From: Ruminococcus sp. UBA5884
GTDB lineage: Bacteria > Bacillota > Clostridia > Oscillospirales > Ruminococcaceae
DNA length: 20,215 nucleotides
Assembly (NCBI GenBank): GCA_002431975.1
Contig: DJFA01000033.1
Span: forward strand, 4,695 to 24,909
Direction of reading: 5' to 3'
Shown here: positions 1-7,327 of the stretch, in pieces
Position numbering within the stretch: position 1 is the stretch's first letter
Layout of the letters: each line of letters begins with the position of its first letter
The notes under the pieces: model-generated
Told to the model about the DNA's origin: nothing
What the model saw: the letters and a program-made list of their open reading frames with translations, nothing else
The model's database searches: none
Translations under genes and position numbers: made by a program

Positions 1-18
1 GTCCTGTTCCAATGGCTG

Positions 19-1305
19 TTATATTTTACTGAATGCATTCTCAAGGTCATCAATGATATCCTGTATATGTTCTGTACCGATTGAAAGACGTATTGTATTA
101 GGTTTTATGCCCTGTTCAAGAAGTTCATCAGGTTCAAGCTGTGAATGAGTTGTTGATGCCGGATGAATAACAAGTGATTTTACATCTGCAACATTTGCAA
201 GCAGTGAGAATATTTCAAGATTATCAATAAATTTCTTTGCATCATCTTCAGAGCCTTTTATTTCAAATGTAAATATAGAACCGCCGCCGTTCGGGAAATA
301 TTTTTTATAAAGTTCATGACTTGGCTCGGATTCAAGTGACGGATGATGAACAGCTTCAACTTTCGGGTGATTTTTAAGATAATCCACAACTTTAAGAGCA
401 TTTTCAACATGACGTTCAACTCTCAGGGAGAGTGTTTCAAGTCCCTGAAGGAATATAAATGCATGGAAAGGTGAAAGAGTTGCACCAGTGTCACGGAGCA
501 GAATTGCACGGATATATGTTACAAATGCGGCATCACCGGCAGCATCTGCAAAGCTTATGCCATGATATGACGGGTTTGGTTCTGATATCCACGGATATGC
601 ACCGGAAGCTTTCCAGTCAAATTTGCCGCTGTCAATGATAACTCCGCCTATAGCAGTTCCATGACCGCCGATAAATTTTGTAGCACTGTGTACTACTATA
701 TCAGCACCGTATTCAAATGGACGAACCAGATAAGGAGTTGCAAAAGTACTGTCGACAACAAGCGGTATGCCATGCTTATGAGCGATTTCAGCAATTTTTT
801 CTATATCTATTACATTTGAATTAGGATTGCCGAGAGTTTCAACAAATATAGCTTTTGTCTTGTCATTTATAGCTGCTTCAAAAGAACCTTCTGTATACGG
901 GTCAGCAAATGTTGCTGTTATTCCGTATCTTGGAAGTGTATGAGCGAGAAGATTATAAGTTCCGCCGTAAATAGTCTTTGAAGCAACGATATTTTCGCCT
1001 TGCTGGGCAAGAGCCTGAAATGTATATGCAATAGCCGCAGCTCCGGAAGCAGTAGCAAGTGCAGCAGTACCGCCTTCAAGGGCAGCTATTCTTTTTTCAA
1101 ATACATCTTGAGTTGAATTTGTGAGTCTGCCGTAAATATTTCCTGCATCTTTAAGACCGAAACGGTCAGCAGCGTGCTGTGAATTATGGAATACATAAGA
1201 TGTTGAGGCGTATATCGGAACTGCTCTTGCATCTGTAACAGGGTCAGCGTTCTCCTGACCTACATGAAGCTGTAATGTTTCAAAATGATAATGTTTATCT
1301 GACAT
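19..1305 (-). CDS. metY: O-acetylhomoserine aminocarboxypropyltransferase (sulfhydrylase), MetY type
   Basis: A 428-residue PLP enzyme of the Cys/Met metabolism family, full length for MetY. It would make homocysteine from O-acetylhomoserine and sulfide in the cytoplasm, the direct-sulfhydrylation route to methionine. The N-terminus (HFETLQLHVGQ) and the stretch SATKFIGGHG, in which K210 is the expected PLP-binding lysine, are typical, as are the VDSTFATPYL and VIHPASTTHSQL segments. The start is an ATG with GGGAGG (1314-1319) eight bases upstream. It stands alone: its own promoter lies at 1382-1410 and no other sulfur gene is in view. I see no SAM riboswitch or T-box in the roughly 70-base leader. 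A cystathionine gamma-synthase or methionine gamma-lyase is the alternative, but length and motifs favour MetY. Confidence 0.93.
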   Translation of the reverse strand: MSDKHYHFETLQLHVGQENADPVTDARAVPIYASTSYVFHNSQHAADRFGLKDAGNIYGRLTNSTQDVFEKRIAALEGGTAALATASGAAAIAYTFQALAQQGENIVASKTIYGGTYNLLAHTLPRYGITATFADPYTEGSFEAAINDKTKAIFVETLGNPNSNVIDIEKIAEIAHKHGIPLVVDSTFATPYLVRPFEYGADIVVHSATKFIGGHGTAIGGVIIDSGKFDWKASGAYPWISEPNPSYHGISFADAAGDAAFVTYIRAILLRDTGATLSPFHAFIFLQGLETLSLRVERHVENALKVVDYLKNHPKVEAVHHPSLESEPSHELYKKYFPNGGGSIFTFEIKGSEDDAKKFIDNLEIFSLLANVADVKSLVIHPASTTHSQLEPDELLEQGIKPNTIRLSIGTEHIQDIIDDLENAFSKI

Positions 1306-1381
1306 TTTAAATTCCTCCCGTTAAAGTTTTATAATCAAATTTAATAAAGTCTATTGATATAATATGTTTTCTATGTTTTAT

Positions 1382-1410
1382 ATTATAGCATAAAGAAATG
1401 ATATTGTCTA
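1382..1410 (-). promoter_or_regulatory. Predicted promoter of metY
   Basis: Read on the minus strand, TAGACA (1405-1410) and TATAAT (1382-1387) are separated by 17 bases: five of six and six of six matches to the vegetative sigma consensus. Transcription would start near 1375, leaving a leader of about 70 bases before metY. Confidence 0.7.
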
Positions 1411-1480
1411 ATTCAATATATTTATTATATGTTATTAATTTTTTTTATAGCCTGTTAACGCAAATCAGACGGTTATTTTC

Positions 1481-1737
1481 TGTAGGGGCGAACTGTGTTC
1501 GCCTATTCAAATTATGATTGAAACATAACGCAAATTTGATGATTATTTTCTGTGATTCATTCATCTGAAATTCAGATTAAATAATATGCAAATCCGTTTT
1601 GTAGGGGCGACCATTGGTCGCCCGTTGCAGTTTATCGGAATTGCAGGTAAAAAAACAACAATTTCACATACAGAAAACAAATATTGGATTTATGTTTCAA
1701 CCATAATTTGAACGGGCGACCAATGGTCGCCCCTACA
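1481..1737. repeat. Nested inverted-repeat element (MITE/REP-like)
   Basis: Three arms of one repeat family lie here. Arms at 1600-1624 and 1713-1737 are perfect 25-base inverted copies of each other, beginning TGTAGGGGCGACC and ending GGTCGCCCCTACA, and each arm is itself a palindrome around ATT/AAT. A further, altered arm at 1481-1505 (TGTAGGGGCGAACTG...) is followed by about 23 bases that match, inverted and with one difference, the 23 bases before 1713 (TTCAAATTATG, GTTGAAACATAA). The outer pair therefore gives a terminal inverted repeat of about 48 bases enclosing 257 bases, with the 1600 arm inside it. There is no coding sequence. It fills most of the 484-base gap between metY and the DUF4317 gene; beyond it and the metY promoter I see nothing else in that gap. 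Confidence 0.8.
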
Positions 1738-1789
1738 AAATATGAAGAAATTTCATTGTCGAATTTTCATTAATTATTATCGCAGAAAA

Positions 1790-2929
1790 TTATTTATCAT
1801 AATCTGATATATTTATGCTTATTCCGTTTACTTCAATGCTTTCATCAGCCTTTATTACTATATATTTCATTCCGTCTATTATTTTTGTCTGAACAAGGCT
1901 TGTTTTTTCGGGATTTACTTTTATTGAAACATCAGCTGTTTTTACTTCAAATTTTCTTGTATCAACAATATTTTTAGGGATAAGCTCTGTTTTTGCACCG
2001 AATTCCTCATCAAAGCGTTCATCAAATGCGGTTATATGCTCATTGTCAACTCCGCTTGATGAGAGTATTTCCTCAATTCTGTCCTTTGATAACGCAAGCG
2101 GTTCATCAACCTTACTTGCCTTATGTTCTGCTATCATTTCAGAGAGTTTGTTATGTACGGACTGCATTACTTCCATATCGCATTTTTCTGATATTGTTTC
2201 CTCAATAAGCATATTGAATGTATCCTTCTGGATATCGGCAGGTACAGGAGCTTCAGTATTGAAAACATTTGATATAAATGCTTCATTTGATTCAGCTGTA
2301 TTTTTTGTATAGTAAAGAGCATTATATATATTTGTCTGACGGTAGTCAAATGACGGGAACATAAATCCGAATCCGGGATTATCTATAACAAGCTGAGTTG
2401 CTATGTTATGGAATGCACTGTCGCCGGCTGAATATCTGAGAGCTGATTTTCTCGGCTTTACCGGACATACACAGCATATTATATATGAAAATACATCTGA
2501 TGAATCATCAAGCTTTATATCATCTTTTGAGTATACCGGAATATCATACTTGTCAGCTGCAAGGAGTATAAGATAGCTGTTGTCTGAATTCATGGAATCA
2601 ATAATTTTTTTATAAAGCTCCATAGCCTGTTCATCATCTTTTATATCATTGTCTTTAAGATTCATAAGCAGCTTATGTTCTTCGCCGTTCATAACCTGTT
2701 CATTTGAAAAAGCGATATCAATAAGATTTTTATTCAAAGCTCCTGAAAGAGTTTTCTTTAAAATCATAAGCAGTTTTTCTGCTTCTTCTTTTTCCATAGT
2801 GCTGAAATTCTGATTAAATTCAGAAAGAATTTCATTCTTGCTGCTGACATAGCAGCCTCTTATGCATGAAATATTGGTTTTTTCCATAGTAAAGCGGCGT
2901 TTTATCTCTGCAATTTCCTTTTCAATCAT
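1790..2929 (-). CDS. DUF4317 family protein, function unknown
   Basis: A 379-residue protein that I recognise as the DUF4317 family of Clostridia, from its opening (EIAEIKRRFT..KTNISCIRGCYVS), the central PRKSALRYSAGDSAFHNIA and the FGFMFPSFDYRQTNIYNALYY stretch. It has no signal peptide or membrane segment, so it should be cytoplasmic; no catalytic motif is evident to me. The start is an ATG with GGAG ten bases upstream. A possible promoter on the minus strand is TTATCA (2985-2990), 17 bases, TATAAT (2962-2967). The gene stands alone, with a repeat element downstream (1481-1737) and another upstream (3007-3078), so context gives no hint of role. Family assignment is from memory of its sequence pattern; function is not known. 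Confidence 0.85.
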   Translation of the reverse strand: MIEKEIAEIKRRFTMEKTNISCIRGCYVSSKNEILSEFNQNFSTMEKEEAEKLLMILKKTLSGALNKNLIDIAFSNEQVMNGEEHKLLMNLKDNDIKDDEQAMELYKKIIDSMNSDNSYLILLAADKYDIPVYSKDDIKLDDSSDVFSYIICCVCPVKPRKSALRYSAGDSAFHNIATQLVIDNPGFGFMFPSFDYRQTNIYNALYYTKNTAESNEAFISNVFNTEAPVPADIQKDTFNMLIEETISEKCDMEVMQSVHNKLSEMIAEHKASKVDEPLALSKDRIEEILSSSGVDNEHITAFDERFDEEFGAKTELIPKNIVDTRKFEVKTADVSIKVNPEKTSLVQTKIIDGMKYIVIKADESIEVNGISINISDYDK

Positions 2930-2961
2930 TTATAAAAGTCTCCTTTTTTAATATTCAGATT

Positions 2962-2990
2962 ATTATAATTCAACGCCAATTCGATGATAA
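2962..2990 (-). promoter_or_regulatory. Possible promoter of the DUF4317 gene
   Basis: On the minus strand TTATCA (2985-2990) is followed after 17 bases by TATAAT (2962-2967). The -10 is perfect and the -35 matches four of six. It sits between the gene and the repeat element at 3007-3078. Confidence 0.45.
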
Positions 2991-3006
2991 AATTTTCCTT
3001 ATTTTC

Positions 3007-3078
3007 TGTAGGGGCGACCATTGGTCGCCCGATAGGTTTACAGCATACCCCAACGGGCGAACACAGTTCGCCCCTACA
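3007..3078. repeat. Compact inverted-repeat element, 72 bases (MITE/REP-like)
   Basis: The left arm 3007-3031 (TGTAGGGGCGACCATTGG...) is identical to the arms at 1600 and 11832. The right arm 3054-3078 ends GTTCGCCCCTACA. The outer 12 bases are perfectly inverted; each arm is also a palindrome (GGGCGACC ATT GGTCGCCC, and GGGCGAAC ACA GTTCGCCC). Only 22 bases separate the arms, making this the shortest complete copy here. It lies in the gap between the divergent DUF4317 and LysR genes, upstream of both promoters. Confidence 0.8.
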
Positions 3079-3147
3079 TAAACAATCCATCGAATTATTG
3101 TTAATTTATATTATAAATTATTTTGAATTTAAAATCAACTGCTTTAA

Positions 3148-3176
3148 TTGACTTGATTTTTTTCAGATGATATAAT
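3148..3176 (+). promoter_or_regulatory. Predicted promoter of the LysR gene
   Basis: TTGACT (3148-3153), a 17-base spacer and TATAAT (3171-3176): eleven of twelve consensus bases. The start point would be near 3183, giving a leader of about 35 bases before the ATG at 3217. Confidence 0.75.
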
Positions 3177-3216
3177 TTTATTATAAGATAACACAAATAA
3201 AAAACAGGAGGAAAAA

Positions 3217-4152
3217 ATGACATTACAACAGATAGAATATGTGCTTGCCATTGCTGATACAGGTTCTATGAATCAGGCAGCCAAAAAATTATATATCTCA
3301 CAGCCTACTCTTACAAGTTCTGTAAAGGAACTCGAAAATGAAACAGGTATTTCAATATTCTACAGAACTTCAAAAGGAGTTGTCCCGACAAATGACGGTA
3401 TCGAATTTTTAAATTATGCACGTCAGCTTTATCAGCATTATGAGCTTATCTCCGAAAAATACAGCAAAAACAGAAATATAAAACAAAAATTCGGCGTTTC
3501 ATCACAGCATTACTCATTTGCTGTAAAAGCCTTTGCTGAAACAGCAAAAAAATACAATATGCTTGAATTTGAATTTGCCATGCGTGAAACAAAAACTCAG
3601 AATGTAATTGATGATGTAGGTTCTCTCAAAAGCGAAATAGGCATACTCTATACAAGCGATTTTAACAGAAAAATTATTTTAAAGCTTCTTCATGAACAGG
3701 AACTTGAATTTCATAACCTTATACAATGCCGTGCCTATGTTTATCTCTGGAAAAAGCACCCTCTCGCCGCTGAAAAATCCATAAGCTTCAGACAGCTTGA
3801 ACCTTATCCGTGCCTCTCATTTGAACAGGGTGAACACAGCTCATTTTATTTTGCTGAGGAGATTTTAAGCGAAAACGAATATCCCAGAATGATAAAAACC
3901 TGCGACCGTGCAACCATGCTCAATCTTATGATAGGTCTTAACGGCTATACTCTTTGCAGCGGTATAATTTCCGAGGATTTAAACGGCAATGACTATATAG
4001 CTGTACCATTCAGGGAAGACAATATCAATACAAACAGTATTATGCAGATAGGCTATATAACCAAAAAACGCAGCATTTTAAGTCCTATCGGAAAGGACTA
4101 TATCTCCGAAGTTGAAAAGTATCTTGCAAAAATTCAGAAAAATATGCTCTGA
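3217..4152 (+). CDS. LysR-family transcriptional regulator
   Basis: A 311-residue regulator of normal LysR length. The N-terminal winged helix-turn-helix (about residues 1-60) is clear: LQQIEYVLAIADTGSMNQAAKKLYISQPTLTSSVKELE, then GISIFYRTSKGVVPTNDG. The rest is the effector-binding domain, whose ligand cannot be told from the sequence. The ATG has AGGAGG (3206-3211) five bases upstream. LysR genes often control a divergent neighbour, which here would be the DUF4317 gene, but a repeat element sits between their promoters. The copper genes downstream have their own promoter, so a role in copper control is unlikely. Confidence 0.9.
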   Translation: MTLQQIEYVLAIADTGSMNQAAKKLYISQPTLTSSVKELENETGISIFYRTSKGVVPTNDGIEFLNYARQLYQHYELISEKYSKNRNIKQKFGVSSQHYSFAVKAFAETAKKYNMLEFEFAMRETKTQNVIDDVGSLKSEIGILYTSDFNRKIILKLLHEQELEFHNLIQCRAYVYLWKKHPLAAEKSISFRQLEPYPCLSFEQGEHSSFYFAEEILSENEYPRMIKTCDRATMLNLMIGLNGYTLCSGIISEDLNGNDYIAVPFREDNINTNSIMQIGYITKKRSILSPIGKDYISEVEKYLAKIQKNML

Positions 4153-4157
4153 TACTC

Positions 4158-4186
4158 TTGACAAATACCCACCATGGGTATATAAT
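4158..4186 (+). promoter_or_regulatory. Promoter of the csoR-copA operon
   Basis: TTGACA (4158-4163), a 17-base spacer and TATAAT (4181-4186): a perfect consensus promoter. A copper-operator palindrome fills the spacer and overlaps the -10, so repressor binding would block RNA polymerase directly. The start point would fall near 4193, at the second palindrome. Confidence 0.85.
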
Positions 4187-4207
4187 AAAAATACCCCGTA
4201 AGGGTAT
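4165..4207 (+). promoter_or_regulatory. Tandem CsoR operators
   Basis: Two palindromes share the half-sites ATACCC and GGGTAT with five-base centres: 4165-4181 (centre ACCAT) and 4191-4207 (centre CGTAA), 26 bases centre to centre. A-T flanks around a G-rich pseudo-palindrome match the described style of CsoR-family operators. The first lies between -35 and -10 and the second at the predicted start point. Binding by the CsoR encoded just downstream is inferred. Confidence 0.8.
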
Positions 4208-4228
4208 ATAAAAAACGGAGGTGAATCA

Positions 4229-4522
4229 ATGAATAACTGCTGTAAAAAAACTACCATGCGTTCTGATGAACAGAAAAAAATGCTCCTTAACCGGTTAAAA
4301 AGAATTGAAGGTCAGGTAAGAGGCATTCAGAATATGATAGAGGAAAATGCATATTGTAATGATATACTTATACAGTCTGCTGCGGTCAATGCGGCTATGA
4401 ATGCTTTCAACAAGGAGCTGCTTGCAAATCATATCAGAAACTGCGTTGCCCGTGATATAAGAAACGGTGACGATGAAGTAATTGATGAACTTGTTGCCAC
4501 CTTGCAGAAGCTTATGAAATAG
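4229..4522 (+). CDS. csoR: CsoR-family copper-sensing repressor
   Basis: A 97-residue all-helical repressor of normal family length. The core LLNRLKRIEGQVRGIQNMIEE (about residues 19-39) is diagnostic. The copper ligands are all present: C43, H68 and C72, in the spacing C-x24-H-x3-C of Cu(I)-sensing CsoR, which argues against the formaldehyde (FrmR) or nickel (RcnR) branches. Two extra cysteines (C4, C5) sit at the N-terminus. In known members apo-CsoR binds DNA and Cu(I) releases it. The ATG follows GGAGGTG (from 4216), with two matching palindromes at 4165-4207 upstream and copA 13 bases downstream, so it should control itself and the copper exporter. Confidence 0.93.
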   Translation: MNNCCKKTTMRSDEQKKMLLNRLKRIEGQVRGIQNMIEENAYCNDILIQSAAVNAAMNAFNKELLANHIRNCVARDIRNGDDEVIDELVATLQKLMK

Positions 4523-4535
4523 GAGGCGTTTTAAT

Positions 4536-7034
4536 ATGCAGGAATATAATATTACCGGAATGAGCTGTGCTGCGTGCAGTGCAAGAGTTGAAAAGGCTGT
4601 TTCAAAAGTTTCAGGAGTAAAATCATGCTCTGTAAGTCTGCTTACAAATTCAATGTCAGTAGACGGAACAGCTTCAACTCAGAATATTATAAATGCCGTG
4701 ACAAATGCAGGATATGGTGCTTCACTCAAAGGTGCTGAAACTGCTGCGACTGATGATACTCTCACTGACAGGGAAACTCCGAAACTTAAAAAAAGACTCA
4801 TTGTTTCAGTTGTTTTTCTTGCTGTTCTGATGTATTTTTCAATGGGTCATATGATGTGGGGATTTCCTCTGCCGTCATGGTTTGACGGAAATCATGTTGC
4901 TATGGGACTTGTCCAGCTTATCCTTTCAGCAATCGTAATGATAATAAATCAGAAATTTTTTATAAACGGATTCAAAAGCCTTATAAAACGCTCTCCGAAT
5001 ATGGATACACTTGTGGCTCTCGGTTCAATGGCTTCATTTGTATGGAGCGTATATGCCCTGTTTATGATGACTGATGCACAGCTTCACGGCGACAATGACA
5101 GCGTAATGATGTATATGGACGAATTTTATTTTGAATCCGCCGCTATGATACTGACTCTTATCACTGTCGGAAAAATGCTTGAAGCACATTCAAAGGGAAA
5201 AACTACCGATGCTATAAAAAGTCTTATGAAACTTGCTCCTGAAACTGCCTGCGTCATAAGAAACGGAAAAGAGGAAACTATTCCGGCTTCTGATGTGGTA
5301 AAGGGTGATATATTTATCGTAAGACCCGGAGAAAGTATACCCGTTGACGGTATTGTAAGAAACGGTTCAAGTGCTGTAAATGAATCTGCTCTTACAGGTG
5401 AAAGTATTCCTGTTGATAAAAATACCGGTGACAGAGTTTGTGCCGCTTCCGTAAATCAGTCTGGCTATCTTGAATGCGAAGCTTTAAGAGTCGGTAAGGA
5501 TACTACTCTTTCACAGATAATAAAAATGGTTGAAAGTTCTGCCGCAACAAAAGCTCCTGCCGCAAAAGCCGCTGACAAGGTTTCAGGAATTTTTGTACCG
5601 GCTGTTATCTCAATAGCAGTAATTACAACTGTAATATGGCTTTTAGTCGGCAGAGATTTTTCATTTGCTCTTGCAAGAGGAATTTCAGTCCTTGTAATAA
5701 GCTGTCCATGTGCTTTAGGACTTGCAACTCCTGTTGCTATAATGGTCGGAAACGGTGTAGGTGCTAAAAATGGTATTCTCTTTAAAACTGCCGCCTCTCT
5801 TGAACAGACCGGAAAAATTCAGACAGCTGTTTTTGACAAGACAGGTACTGTTACAAGCGGTCAGCCTGAAGTTACCGATATAATCACAGCAGACGGAATA
5901 TCTGAAACTGAACTTGTCAAAACTGCTGTTTCCCTTGAATCAAAGAGTGAACACCCTCTTGCAAGGGCTGTTATTGAATATGCAGAAAAAATATCCGTTT
6001 CAGCTGAAAATACAACTGATTTTAAAGCTTTTGCCGGAAATGGTCTTTCTGCCGTTGCAGGAGATAAAAAAATTATCGGCGGAAGTATGAAATTTATCAG
6101 TCAGCAGACTGAAATTCCTGAAAATATCATATCTCAGGCTGAAAAACTCGCTGAAAACGGAAAAACTCCGCTTTTATTCATGAAGGACAATTCTTTTTAC
6201 GGCATTATCGCCGTTGCCGACACAATTAAAAAAGACAGCCGTCAGGCTGTCAGTCAGCTTAAAAATATGGGCATAAAAGTTGTAATGCTCACAGGCGACA
6301 ATGAACGTACTGCAAAGGCAATAGCCGCTCAGGCTGGAATAGATGAAGTTGTTGCAGGAGTAATGCCTGACGGCAAGGAAGCTGTTATACGCTCACTTAA
6401 AAAACATGGCAGAATTGCTATGGTCGGTGACGGAATAAATGATGCTCCGGCTCTTACAGCCGCTGATATCGGAATAGCCGTAGGTGCTGGAACAGATGTT
6501 GCAATTGATGCCGCTGATGTTGTTCTGATGAAAAATTCTCTTGCTGATGTTCCGGCGGCTATCCGTTTAAGCCGTGCGGCTCTTAAAAATATTCATGAAA
6601 ATCTTTTCTGGGCTTTTATATACAATGTAATCGGCATTCCGCTTGCGGCAGGAGCTTATGTTTCACTGGGACTTACTCTCAATCCGATGTTTGCGGCGGC
6701 GGCAATGAGTCTTTCAAGCTTCTGTGTTGTATCAAATGCTTTAAGACTTAATTTCTGCCGCATATATGATGACGGAAAAGATAAAAAAATCAAAACAAAA
6801 CCTTCTGAAAATCAGTTTTCTGAAATCATATCAATAAAAGGAATGATGTGTGTCAACTGCGAAAATCATGTAAAATCAGCTCTTGAAGCTCTCCCTGAAG
6901 TAGTATCAGCTGAAGCTGACTATAAAACAGGACAGGCAGTTATAACTCTTGATTCAGCTGTTGATGACAGAAAAATCAGAAAAGCTGTAAAAGCTCAGGG
7001 ATATAAGGTTTTATCAATTGCAAGGAGGAATTGA
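4536..7034 (+). CDS. copA: Copper-translocating P-type ATPase (CopA) with N- and C-terminal HMA domains
   Basis: An 832-residue P1B-type ATPase that exports Cu(I) across the membrane using ATP. In order: an N-terminal heavy-metal-associated domain (residues about 2-68, C11 and C14 in GMSCAACSARV); membrane helices; actuator loop with LTGES; the ion-binding CPC (C390-P391-C392); phosphorylation site D434 in DKTGTVT; a SEHPLA nucleotide-binding motif; GDGINDAP from G631; the last helices with MSLSSFCVVSNALRL, whose MxxSS pattern is typical of Cu(I) pumps; and a second HMA domain at the C-terminus (about 762-832, C772 and C775 in KGMMCVNCENH). One or two N-terminal HMA domains are common; a C-terminal one is less usual. 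The ATG has AGGAGG upstream, and csoR ends 13 bases before it. Confidence 0.95.
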   Translation: MQEYNITGMSCAACSARVEKAVSKVSGVKSCSVSLLTNSMSVDGTASTQNIINAVTNAGYGASLKGAETAATDDTLTDRETPKLKKRLIVSVVFLAVLMYFSMGHMMWGFPLPSWFDGNHVAMGLVQLILSAIVMIINQKFFINGFKSLIKRSPNMDTLVALGSMASFVWSVYALFMMTDAQLHGDNDSVMMYMDEFYFESAAMILTLITVGKMLEAHSKGKTTDAIKSLMKLAPETACVIRNGKEETIPASDVVKGDIFIVRPGESIPVDGIVRNGSSAVNESALTGESIPVDKNTGDRVCAASVNQSGYLECEALRVGKDTTLSQIIKMVESSAATKAPAAKAADKVSGIFVPAVISIAVITTVIWLLVGRDFSFALARGISVLVISCPCALGLATPVAIMVGNGVGAKNGILFKTAASLEQTGKIQTAVFDKTGTVTSGQPEVTDIITADGISETELVKTAVSLESKSEHPLARAVIEYAEKISVSAENTTDFKAFAGNGLSAVAGDKKIIGGSMKFISQQTEIPENIISQAEKLAENGKTPLLFMKDNSFYGIIAVADTIKKDSRQAVSQLKNMGIKVVMLTGDNERTAKAIAAQAGIDEVVAGVMPDGKEAVIRSLKKHGRIAMVGDGINDAPALTAADIGIAVGAGTDVAIDAADVVLMKNSLADVPAAIRLSRAALKNIHENLFWAFIYNVIGIPLAAGAYVSLGLTLNPMFAAAAMSLSSFCVVSNALRLNFCRIYDDGKDKKIKTKPSENQFSEIISIKGMMCVNCENHVKSALEALPEVVSAEADYKTGQAVITLDSAVDDRKIRKAVKAQGYKVLSIARRN

Positions 7035-7036
7035 AA

Positions 7037-7291
7037 ATGATTAAAACAACACTTAAAATTGATGGTATGATGTGCGGAATGTGTGAATCCCACATGAATG
7101 ATGCTGTAAGAAATGCATTCAAGGTCAAAAAAGTAACATCATCTCATTCAAAGGGTGAAACTGTTATTATAAGCGATGAAGCTATTGACGAAAACAAAAT
7201 CAGCGAAGTCATAGATAAAACAGGCTATAAGCTTATTTCAGTTTCATCAGAACCATATGAGAAAAAAGGACTCTTTTCATTCGGAAGATAA
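7037..7291 (+). CDS. Small heavy-metal-associated domain protein, possible copper chaperone
   Basis: An 84-residue, soluble, single-domain protein with the metal-binding motif GMMCGMCESH, so the two cysteines are in the CxxC spacing of CopZ-like chaperones. It would carry Cu(I) to CopA or buffer it. I place the start at ATG 7037, eight bases after AAGGAGG (7022-7028), rather than at the in-frame TTG at 7031, which overlaps the copA stop. The copA stop at 7034 lies two bases before it, so the genes are translationally linked. It resembles the C-terminal HMA domain of CopA (both begin GMMC), and a shared origin is possible. The tail EKKGLFSFGR lies beyond the domain. It is less CopZ-like than canonical chaperones (TCxxC loop replaced by MCGMC). 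Confidence 0.85.
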   Translation: MIKTTLKIDGMMCGMCESHMNDAVRNAFKVKKVTSSHSKGETVIISDEAIDENKISEVIDKTGYKLISVSSEPYEKKGLFSFGR

Positions 7292-7296
7292 ATTTC

Positions 7297-7323
7297 ACAG
7301 GGGCGGACAATGTTCGCCCCTGT
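7297..7323. repeat. Single palindromic arm of the repeat family between convergent genes
   Basis: A 27-base near-perfect palindrome, ACAGGGGCG...CGCCCCTGT, related to the arms of the TGTAGGGGCG family but with TGTAG changed to ACAGG at its ends. It fills the 36-base gap between the convergent copper and ABC-importer operons. As RNA it would form a GC-rich hairpin in either direction. No T-run follows it, so it is not a standard intrinsic terminator, but nothing else in the gap could end the two transcripts. Confidence 0.6.
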
Positions 7324-7327
7324 AATA

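Noticed and set aside
1306..1400. SAM riboswitch or T-box ahead of the sulfhydrylase gene
   Set aside because: The leader is only about 70 bases, AT-rich, and lacks the conserved cores of either element; a plain promoter explains it.
1481..1737. CRISPR-like cluster of short palindromic repeats
   Set aside because: Only three arms, in both orientations, with unequal gaps that are themselves related by inversion, and no cas genes. It fits an inverted-repeat element, not an array.
7031..7036. TTG start for the small HMA protein, overlapping the copA stop
   Set aside because: The TTG is too close to AAGGAGG (7022-7028); ATG 7037 has ideal spacing and gives the usual HMA N-terminus.
7297..7323. 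Standard intrinsic terminator for the copper operon
   Set aside because: The hairpin is strong but has no T-run on either side; it is better listed as a repeat arm that may act as a barrier.
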